Positions 1 through 6,337 of a stretch of 11,851 bases of DNA are shown here, one piece after another (positions within the stretch are counted from its first letter, which is position 1; each line of letters starts with the position of its first letter). The position numbers were made by a program, and so were the translations under genes. Below the pieces are notes generated by a model, which was given only the letters and a program-made list of their open reading frames with translations, ran no database searches and was not told the origin of the DNA. The stretch comes from Chrysomallon squamiferum (taxonomy: Eukaryota; Mollusca; Gastropoda; Neomphalida; Peltospiridae), in contig CM022677.1 in assembly GCA_012295275.1 (NCBI GenBank), forward strand, positions 3,527,117 through 3,538,967. Reading direction: 5' to 3'.

Positions 1-53
1 TTTATTTAACTATTTATTATTACTGTTTTATTTTTTTTTTTTTTTTTTCACAG

Positions 54-155
54 GCTGACAGTCATCATCCAACATTAATTCGACTTTTATGTGAAGAACT
101 GAAAGTGAATCCTGAACAAATTTTGAGACTTTGTGTGGTAGATACCCAACCAGCT
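54..155 (+). CDS. DNPEP: DNPEP exon A (34 codons)
   Basis: The acceptor is a poly-T run followed by CACAG at 49-53. The exon is phase 0 at both ends and the donor is GTGTGT at 156. It encodes [20 protein letters not shown] and then a segment ending DTQPA, matching the HH...LLC...DTQPA region of M18 aspartyl aminopeptidases just before the metal-binding RLDN segment. It is the first exon fully inside the window; earlier exons are off the left edge. Confidence 0.93.
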
Positions 156-2920
156 GTGTGTATTTTTTAATTCCATTTCTCATTAAACAATCAGCCTACC
201 CTAGTATAAAAAGTCTAAATACATTATGTATGTTTCCAAATGATTCTTTCATTTGTTACCTGAGGACAACCTTAACTGATAATTAAGCATGACAATGAAA
301 AAGTAATTCAAACAGGATCTCATTATTCTTTTTTTTTCTTGACCTTATTTCCTGCACACAAATGTAGGAAAAAAAAAAAAAAAAAAAAAAATCCTGATAA
401 ACCAAAAAAAAAAAAAAAAAAAAAATAAAAAATTCCTAATGTCTGTATGGTAAGAAGTAAGTGTTTCAGTCATTCTTGTTATAATAAATGATAAAAACCT
501 CACAAGTGATTGGTTAAGCCATTCTGATAAAAATAATTTATGATAATTAGCTCCCATCACGTGATTGACTCAGCTCTTCTAATTATAATAATTTATGATA
601 ATTATCTGGCAGGTGATTGGTGGAGCCCTCCAAGAGTTTATCTTTTCTCCCCGCCTCGACAACTTGATGAATGCATATACTGCTTCCATTGCACTCATTG
701 AATCCTGTGATAAGAACACCCTGTCGAATGACACCAATGTCAGAATGTCAGCTTGTTCGATAATGAAGAGGTAATGTTAATATTTTGAATACTTACTGAA
801 ATTTTTGTAGTGATAATTCTTGTTAAATAGTTTTATGCTGATTATTATTTTTTTATAGACTGCTGTTTTTTTATAATACACATTATAGTTTACTTAGCTT
901 AACATGTTATGTATGTGTGTATAAATAGATGTGTATGTATAGATACACAGACACACATATACATAAAATAATAAGTAAACTGTATATATATATATATTTC
1001 TTTGTTTATGTGTGTGTGTATAAATAGACGTGTATGTATAGATACACAGACACACATATACATAAAATAATAAGTAAACTGTATATATATATATATTTCT
1101 TTGTTTATGTGTGTGTGTATAAATAGATGTGTATGTATAGATACACAGACACACATATACATAAAATAATAAGTAAACTGTATATATATATATATTTCTT
1201 TGTTTATGTGTGTGTGTGTGTGTGTGTTTTATCTTTATTTTTTTTAATATTACAGTTCAGCTTAATTAAGATTTGTACCCTGACTGTTCCAATTTACCTA
1301 AACTAGTATTAACATACTGATTATAGCAGTTTAGTTAGACTAGTATAATTTATACTGACTGAAACTGATTACCTAACCTAGTACAGTTTATACTATAACA
1401 GTTTAATAGACTAGTAATTTTTTAATACCACTTATCTGTTCTAGTACTTTTTTTTTTAGTCACATTAAGACAAGTTGGTGTTTTTCACTTTTACAGGTTG
1501 GCTCCTCCAGAGCCCAAGGAGCGGGTTCCACATTTCAGGAGCTGGTGTTAAGGAGAATCAGCGCAAGTCCAACCAACCACACAGCATTTGAAGAATCGAT
1601 TGGTGGCTCCTACATGATCAGTGCCGATCAGGCCCACGCAGTCCATCCTAACTACTCGTGAGTCAGTGTTTTGTACGTTTTTATACAAACTTGTGAGTGT
1701 TTTGTAACAAGAGAGTTTCAGTTAACTGCTTCTGAGTCAGTGTTTTGTACGTTTTTATACAAACTTGTGAGTGTTTTGTAACAAGAGAGTTTCAGTTAAC
1801 CAGAGCACTAGGTGTTAAAATAACAGACTGGATAATTATAATGATTAAATACACATTTTCAGAGTTTTAGGTAACTGTTTTTCATAATGTCAATTTTGGT
1901 TAATCAGAATACCAGTATTAAAATACTAGATTGGCTAATTGTAGTGGCTGGAAAAAAAAAAACTAGACTAGACTAGGTAACATTAATAGTCAGTACAAAA
2001 ATACAAGACTATGTAGCATTAATAATTAGTACAAACATATTAGCAAGCTATGATAAGAAATAGCTTTCTATAACAGTAATACAAATATACTGGGCATTTT
2101 GTGTTCTAGATGAACTTTTGGAATTTTTTGTGGTGTTTCAGACATAATATTGGTTTCATGGGAAAATGGGATTAAAGGATTTCTTGTTGCTGATAGATTA
2201 CTGTGGCTTTTCGAGTTACACTAACAAAAGTTGTACATCATCTACTAACTGTTGACAATTAAATATTTTGAGGTGCTGTTCATTTTAGTCTGTGTTTATT
2301 CTGACCTTGAATGAAAGGATAATTTATGTTAATAATGTTAACTGCATGTAATCTTTTATTATTTTTTTTATTATTTAAAAAAATGGTAAACTAAGGAACA
2401 GAAATTTATATCTAAGATCATTTGAATTTTTTCTCTTTCAGAGAAAAACACGAATCTAATCATCAGCCTGCCTTTCACAAGGTACATTTTTCTACTTGTG
2501 GTTAAGAAAATTCAGTGTATTTAAACAGAACCTCTCTTTGCTAGACTCCTGTTATTAAACTGAATTTTAGGATGTAAATATCTGAATGATCATTGAAAAT
2601 ATGTGCGAAAAAATAGACAAAAAACAATCATGTTTTGTTTTCTTCATCTTCACTGTACCTAGCTTCATCTTATTAGACACACTTAAATAAATATTTTGGG
2701 GCTATTTGTGTTTAAAGAATAATTAACATTTGTACAAATTGTTGTTTTTTGTTAACCTGGTTTCCAGTTTTGTGATTCATAAGACAGATTTTCTTACCTA
2801 TTTATTTGTTATTGTTACTGTTGTTGCTAGTATCACTCTTGTAATCAGTATTTTTGTGTTGCTGCTGTTCTTGTCACTGATGTTATTGTTAGTATTAATA
2901 TAACCATTATTATGATTATG

Positions 2921-2971
<51 letters not shown>

Positions 2972-4938
2972 TACTGCTACTAAAACAACTACAAATACTA
3001 CTATTAATATTGTTACTATTGTTACTATTATTACTACAATTACTACTACCATTGTTTCTATTACTACAGTTGCTGTTACTATTGTTAATGTGTGCAGTAA
3101 AAGACTGTATTTAAATGTTACAGGGAATTGTTATCAAAGTGAACTCCAGTCAGCAATATGCTACAACTGCAATCACATCAACAATACTGAAAGAGATTGC
3201 CAAGAAAGTGGATGCACCATTACAGGTTTGATACTGTCAAATATTTCTGTCAGTGTGTGTATGTATGTGTTATATTTTCAAATATCTTATCTCACCATTT
3301 CAAAGACAGAAGGTTGTATGAAATTGATATAACTTTAAAAAAAGAAAAAATTATTTTTTGTAGCAGTCCTATTTTGATTGCATTATTTTTGGAAGCATGT
3401 AGTCACTGTGAAAAAACATTTTCTGTTAGAATGAAGAGTTTGATCTCTTTTAAAGTTTTAAATAAAATGACATTAAAATGAACTTACATTTGAATCAACT
3501 GGAAATAAATTAAATTATTTTTTTAATTCAAAGGTAATTTATGTCAGAAAATAAAATTTATTTATTTTTTGTGTGTGTGGATCTCACACTTTTTAGGAAA
3601 GATCATCAACTTCAAAAAGGATTTCCAAACACTAATGAAATTGTAGTTATTTATCATTCAAAAAAATCAAAATAAACAAAGAAACATTATGAAAAAAAAG
3701 AGTTATCTTTCTTACGGAGCCAGTAACACTTGATCTGTGCAAGTACAGCTTATTCTTATCACATGAAAAATTTATGAATTATGTATTTGAAAAAAAAAAA
3801 AAATAACAACATAAAAAGCTTTTATAAATTTTGATAATTTCAGGAGGTGGTGGTGAGGAATGATTCCGCTTGTGGGTCCACTATAGGGCCAATCATGTCC
3901 TCCAAACTGGGAATGAGGACCATTGATGTGGGAGGAGCCCAGCTGAGCATGCACTCGATTCGAGAGATGTGTTGTACAAGCAGTGTGCAGCAGGCTATCA
4001 CTCTCTACAAGGTGACACTGCTTTGTAATGTGCCATGGGTTGCTAGATCAATTCTCATCATTGGGTATATTTAGTTATTTCTAATGTGCCATGGGTTGCA
4101 AGATCAGTTCTCATCATTGGGTATATTTAGTTATTTCTAATGTGCCATGGGTTGATAGATCAGTTCTCATCATTGGGTATATTTTGTTATTTTTAATGTG
4201 CCATGGGTTGATAGATCAATTCTCATCATTGGGTATATCTTGTTATTTCTAATGTGACATGGGTTGATAGATCAATTCTCATCATTGGGTATATTTAGTT
4301 ATTTCTAATGTGCCATGGGTTGATAGATCAATTCTCATCATTGGGTATATTTAGTTATTTCTAATGTGCCATGGGTTGCAAGATCAATTCTCATCATTGG
4401 GTATATCTTGTTATTTCTAATGTGCCATGGGTTGCAAGATCAATTCTCATCATTGGGTATATCTTGCTATTTTTAATATGACATGGGTTGCAAGATTAAT
4501 TCTCCTCAGTGTACATTAGGTCCATTTGCGATGGGATGCTAGATCAGTTCTCTGTTTTGTTATATACACTGAATTATTTATAATGTACCATGGGTTGCAA
4601 GATTAGCTCTCCTCAATGCTGTGGTTGAATTGTGAAGAGCTATGTTATTTTTAATTTTTTTATTTTATTGCTGTAAATTGTGTTTAGAGTATTAAAGTTG
4701 AATGTCAGTTTGTGTATGTTAAAAAAAAAAACACACACACACAAAAAAAGCAAGTGTGTGTTAACTCAAATTGCATGTTAAAGCAGTTACTTCTATTGCA
4801 CACAATATATTATTTGTATAACCCTTATGTAATACTGTCACAATTTATTTTTATTTTATGAGAATTCAAACATTTATTTTTTAATTTCAGGCTTTCTTCG
4901 AACTGTATCCAGAGGTTTCTGCATCACTTACTTTTTGA
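54..4938 (+). CDS. DNPEP: Aspartyl aminopeptidase, C-terminal seven exons (partial, frame-broken)
   Basis: M18-family metallopeptidase. The family is cytosolic, binds two zinc ions, forms a dodecamer and removes N-terminal Asp or Glu from peptides. The coding path is the join of 54-155, 613-770, 1497-1657, 2442-2481, 3124-3225, 3844-4011 and 4891-4938. All introns are GT-AG with matching phases. Translations align along the human protein from about residue 217 to the end. Family active-site residues visible here are Asp of RLDN, the Glu pair of DNEE, Asp of SADQAHA and His of MHSIRE. The first zinc-ligand His and the N-terminal half lie upstream of the window. Exon 613-770 is one base short: DNEEVG is out of frame with VIGG...VRM, and the uncorrected reading stops at TAA 1549-1551. 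All other exons are intact, so this is either an assembly indel or a recent lesion. Spliced structure rules out a processed pseudogene. The family call is very secure. Confidence 0.95.
156..612 (+). other. DNPEP intron A-B with poly-A runs and a decayed repeat
   Basis: AT-rich intron. It has two pure A runs, 369-391 and 404-425, split by a 12-base spacer. From about 481 it enters a decayed 55-bp tandem repeat that crosses into exon B. I see no other gene. Confidence 0.85.
481..632 (+). repeat. Decayed 55-bp tandem repeat across the exon B acceptor
   Basis: AATAATTTATGATAATTA occurs at 532 and 587. GTGATTG begins at 506, 561 and 613. The last GTGATTG is the first seven bases of exon B. Over the first 20 bases the copies at 506 and 561 match the exon start at about 15 and 13 positions. 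The intron therefore seems to carry old duplicates of the acceptor and exon-start region. The degree of decay makes this moderately secure. Confidence 0.6.
613..770 (+). CDS. DNPEP: DNPEP exon B with a 1-base frameshift
   Basis: The acceptor is GGCAG at 608-612 and the donor GTAATG at 771. It reads [20 protein letters not shown] and continues to VRM, including the zinc-bridging Asp of RLDN. After codon 745-747 (Met) the frame that matches the family is the next one over. It encodes DNEE at 759-770, which carries the catalytic base Glu and a metal-ligand Glu. The exon is 158 nt, whereas 53 codons need 159. One base (probably G) is missing at about 747/748. No other GT or AG nearby could restore the frame by alternative splicing. 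Confidence 0.92.
908..1216. repeat. 99-bp minisatellite, three near-identical copies
   Basis: ATAAATAGA begins at 921, 1020 and 1119, an exact 99-bp period. Copies are almost identical; one visible difference is T at 930 against C at 1029. Each unit carries GT-rich, CA-rich and (TA)n blocks and a short inverted repeat: GTGTAT then ATACAC around a 6-base loop, for example 931-936 and 943-948. It ends in a (GT)n run at 1207-1227. Confidence 0.95.
1302..1416. repeat. Degenerate 37-bp tandem repeat
   Basis: CTAGTA recurs at 1303, 1340, 1378 and 1411, each followed by an AT-rich stretch, often with TTTATACT. The spacing is 33-38 bp. The copies have diverged strongly. Confidence 0.5.
1497..1657 (+). 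CDS. DNPEP: DNPEP exon C (53 codons plus 2 nt)
   Basis: The acceptor TTTTACAG ends at 1496, and the donor is GTGAGT at 1658. It is in frame with the DNEE reading and starts [10 protein letters not shown]. It continues through [10 protein letters not shown] and [16 protein letters not shown]. The Asp of SADQAHA matches the family zinc ligand. Where human DNPEP has GSESAQGA this copy has GSSRAQGA, a stretch that varies in the family. In the uncorrected frame inherited from exon B the exon stops at 1549-1551. Confidence 0.93.
1658..2441 (+). other. DNPEP intron C-D with duplications
   Basis: It begins with a 74-bp tandem duplication at the donor. Two diverged copies of a GTTAA-CAG...AGA-TGG-TAATT segment follow, near 1795-1850 and 1898-1950. 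After those come two copies of a GTA-CATTAATA...TAGTACAAA segment at about 1977-2035. The remainder to 2441 is AT-rich with no gene seen. Confidence 0.75.
1659..1800 (+). repeat. 74-bp direct tandem duplication at the exon C donor
   Basis: About 68 bases starting at 1659 (TGAGTCAGTG...) are repeated from 1733 to 1800, essentially without change. The first copy begins inside the real donor GTGAGT (1658-1663). The second has CTGAGT at that place, so the functional donor was not duplicated intact. Each copy also contains an internal GTGAGT at 1693 and 1767. Confidence 0.93.
2442..2481 (+). CDS. DNPEP: DNPEP exon D, a 40-nt small exon
   Basis: The acceptor CTTTCAG ends at 2441 and the donor is GTACAT at 2482. 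The first base completes a Ser codon begun in the previous exon, followed by [13 protein letters not shown]. This matches the human segment DKHEENHRPLFHK residue for residue in length. It is too short to be found by ORF length alone; the protein match and exact phase support it. Confidence 0.92.
2482..3123 (+). other. DNPEP intron D-E with a triplet-rich tract
   Basis: The first 300 bases are plain AT-rich sequence. From about 2798 to 3090 the DNA is a triplet-periodic tract built around a pure ATT run. I see no coding signal; the N-rich reverse open frame there is the microsatellite. Confidence 0.85.
2921..2969. repeat. (ATT)16 microsatellite within a triplet-periodic tract
   Basis: The pure ATT run covers 2921-2969. 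About 120 bp on each side is made of degenerate T-rich triplets (TTG, TTA, CTA, TAC). This suggests an older, larger array that has decayed outside the pure core. Confidence 0.95.
3124..3225 (+). CDS. DNPEP: DNPEP exon E (34 codons)
   Basis: The acceptor TGTTACAG ends at 3123 and the donor is GTTTGA at 3226. It encodes [20 protein letters not shown] and then [14 protein letters not shown]. This aligns with the human GPVIKVNSKQRYASNA...VPLQ segment. Phase is 0 at both ends. The upstream intron ends in a long triplet-rich microsatellite tract. Confidence 0.93.
3226..3843 (+). other. DNPEP intron E-F, AT-rich
   Basis: Ordinary AT-rich intron with short A and T runs. Open frames at 3197-3481 and 3090-3332 run on from exon E in the wrong frame and show no conserved domain. 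I see no mobile element or RNA gene. Confidence 0.75.
3844..4011 (+). CDS. DNPEP: DNPEP exon F (56 codons) with the MHSIRE motif
   Basis: The acceptor ATTTCAG ends at 3843 and the donor is GTGACA at 4012. It encodes [20 protein letters not shown], then a segment containing [11 protein letters not shown] and ending ITLYK. VRND..CG.TIGP and the His of MHSIRE are family signatures; that His is a zinc ligand. A 56-bp minisatellite begins about 13 nt after the donor. Confidence 0.95.
4012..4890 (+). other. DNPEP intron F-G, largely minisatellite
   Basis: More than half is the 56-bp array and its degenerate tail (about 4025-4620). The rest is AT-rich, with an A10 then (AC)n run near 4721-4748. The acceptor is TAATTTCAG. 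Confidence 0.9.
4025..4504. repeat. 56-bp minisatellite, about 8.5 copies
   Basis: Starts of TG(C/A)CATGGG fall at 4031, 4087, 4143, 4199, 4255, 4311, 4367, 4423 and 4479, exactly 56 bp apart. Variants are mosaic: GCTAGAT, GCAAGAT or GATAGAT after the ATGGGTT box, and TTTAG, TCTTG or TTTTG in the middle. That pattern suggests unequal exchange among copies. Two degenerate partial copies follow to about 4620. Confidence 0.96.
4891..4938 (+). CDS. DNPEP: DNPEP terminal exon G and stop
   Basis: The acceptor TAATTTCAG ends at 4890. It encodes [15 protein letters not shown] and then TGA at 4936-4938. It corresponds to the human C-terminus GFFELFPSLSRNLLVD, and the length fits the family. The 3' UTR follows. 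Confidence 0.92.
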   Translation, partial: AFFELYPEVSASLTF

Positions 4939-5256
4939 TGACATTTTACAGAGACTTAATTAAACTCCACATTATGATGCATAAATTCTGAGTTTAAAAA
5001 TCAAATTCTATACCAGTTTTGTTGATACTTTAACACGATTTATTTTTATTATAATTCTTTAATGTTTTTTCCTCACATATTTTATAAATATATATATATA
5101 TATATATATTCTGTGTGTCCATGTTTGAAATAATATTGTTTTCTACAACTTCTATTATCTGCATAGGTTTTCTTTGTTCAAAGCTGATGAATTTGAACAA
5201 AACACAGATAAACATTGGAAAAAAAAAAAACAGTAATTGAAAAAACCCACAAGAGA

Positions 5257-5262
5257 AATAAA
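5257..5262 (+). promoter_or_regulatory. Candidate DNPEP poly(A) signal
   Basis: AATAAA lies 318 nt past the DNPEP stop. Others follow at 5317-5322, 5400-5405 and 5553-5558, and a weaker ATTAAA is at 4959-4964. In such AT-rich DNA the hexamer is common by chance, so which one is used is unknown. Confidence 0.35.
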
Positions 5263-5898
5263 TTATGCACCAAGTTTTAAAAAAATAATTCCGTGTGTAT
5301 TCTAGAAAGCTTTAAGAATAAATTGCCATTAATAATTTTTGTAAATGATACAATGAAAAAAAAAATGAATTTTTTTTTTTTTTTGTTCATATATTTTAAA
5401 ATAAAATTCTGCAAGTGAATTTCAGTCAAATGGATTTTTTTTTTTCAATCAGTAAATTATAAAATTTTAAACAAAAAAGACAAACCAATATTATGTAATC
5501 AAAAATGTTTATTTTTTTGTACTTTATTTTTTTTCATAGCTTTTAATTATTCAATAAACAGAACCACGTCGCAGACATATATTTTCATAAAATCCTGTAA
5601 AATGTGAGTAAAATAATCTAATTTTACTAAAGCACGATTATTCTGTGGACATCATTTTCATTTTGTTTCTACTTTTTATATGATTTTATTTTCTGGGGCA
5701 AAACACAGATAAACACTTCTTTTTAAATTAATAGATGAACTGTACGTGGAACACATTTAAATTGGTTTTTACTTTCAAATACTGAAATTTCCAGTATTAA
5801 GTAAAAATATGCAAACAGACCAGAATGTACAAATAAGTATTAAAAAAGTGCCAGAAAGGACAAGGCTTGTGTGTGAAAATTATCTCACTCGTCAAACT

Positions 5899-5973
5899 GA
5901 ACATGGCTGTGATTCAATGAAAGTCCCATTATTAAGCGATAATTCTTTAGCCATGTTCTTGTTAAAATGGGAC
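5899..5973. repeat. Interleaved inverted repeats
   Basis: GAACATGGCT (5899-5908) pairs with AGCCATGTTC (5949-5958). GTCCCATT (5923-5930) pairs with AATGGGAC (5966-5973). The arms alternate A-B-A'-B', which in RNA would be pseudoknot-like. It falls about 270 nt past the DARS1 stop on its strand. Function is unknown and chance is possible. Confidence 0.5.
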
Positions 5974-6014
5974 CAAATGTAGCAAAGTCCATAATCACAT
6001 TATATTTAAAGTAA

Positions 6015-6020
6015 TTTATT
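6015..6020 (-). promoter_or_regulatory. Candidate DARS1 poly(A) signal
   Basis: TTTATT on the + strand reads AATAAA on the DARS1 strand, about 226 nt after its TAA. It is the first perfect hexamer downstream on that strand. If used, the mRNA would end just past it, and the inverted-repeat element at 5899-5973 would be at or beyond the cleavage site. Confidence 0.4.
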
Positions 6021-6245
6021 GTAGGGTACACATCCCAGAAAGGTCAGATGTATTTTCTCTCAAAGATTCTTTCAACCAAATTTTGTATGATATTTCATAA
6101 TTTCTAAATTTTGATTTGATTAAATGCTGATTACTTTCATATAAATAAATGCATGATGTTTTCGTAACATCTTGATCTAAATTTCCATTTTCTGTGTTTT
6201 TTTAAAAAAATAACCTGGATTTGTCACAGTCAAGTAATAAAATAA

Positions 6246-6337
6246 TTATGGTATAAGTCTCTTAGGGTCATGTGGGAACATCGACGTTTTTCTGACGTTG
6301 TCAAGGCCAAGGTACAACATCGTCACACGTTCCATTC
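6246..6337 (-). CDS. DARS1: DARS1 terminal exon with the rest of motif 3
   Basis: The acceptor is TGTTTCAG just above 6337. It encodes [20 protein letters not shown] then PHDPKRLIP and TAA (6248-6246). The Arg of GMERV is the motif 3 arginine that contacts ATP. AspRS proteins normally end FPRDPKRL-P; here the Arg is His (codon CAT, 6272-6270). Confidence 0.95.

Larger units (their letters stand above)
771..1496 (+). other. DNPEP intron B-C with satellite and degenerate repeats
   Basis: It holds a 99-bp tandem array (about 908-1216), a GT run (1207-1227) and a degenerate 37-bp repeat (about 1302-1416). The rest is unstructured AT-rich DNA. Open frames on the opposite strand at 894-1162 are the 99-bp repeat read as codons (99 is a multiple of 3), not genes. 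Confidence 0.85.
4939..6245. other. Convergent intergenic region with both 3' UTRs
   Basis: 1.3 kb of AT-rich DNA between the stop codons of two converging genes. It has candidate poly(A) signals for each strand, (TA)n at about 5088-5109, several A and T runs, and a 17-base direct repeat CAAAACACAGATAAACA at 5198 and 5699. There is also an interleaved inverted-repeat element at 5899-5973. Open frames here are short and unconvincing. Confidence 0.8.

Noticed and set aside
262-276. CCTTAAC as a U12-type branch point
   Set aside because: It is far from the acceptor at 612, and the intron starts with an ordinary GTGTGT donor.
369-425. Two A runs as poly-A tails of inserted retroelements
   Set aside because: No element body, target-site duplication or coding remnant is visible upstream; simple slippage is enough.
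345-560. Reverse-strand Phe-rich open frame
   Set aside because: It consists of translated A runs in an intron.
894-1162. Two overlapping reverse-strand open frames of 86-87 codons
   Set aside because: They are the 99-bp satellite read in two frames; the period is a multiple of three, so any open frame repeats. No domain or protein-like composition.
2798-3052. Reverse-strand open frame with a 16-residue Asn run
   Set aside because: It is the translated ATT microsatellite and its triplet flanks inside a DNPEP intron.
3360-3481. Short open frame with CSHCEKTFS, like part of a C2H2 zinc finger
   Set aside because: The His pair of the finger is missing and the sequence is an intronic read-through from exon E in the wrong frame.
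4025-4504. CRISPR-like regular repeats
   Set aside because: The whole 56-bp unit repeats with no unique spacers, inside an animal intron; it is a minisatellite.
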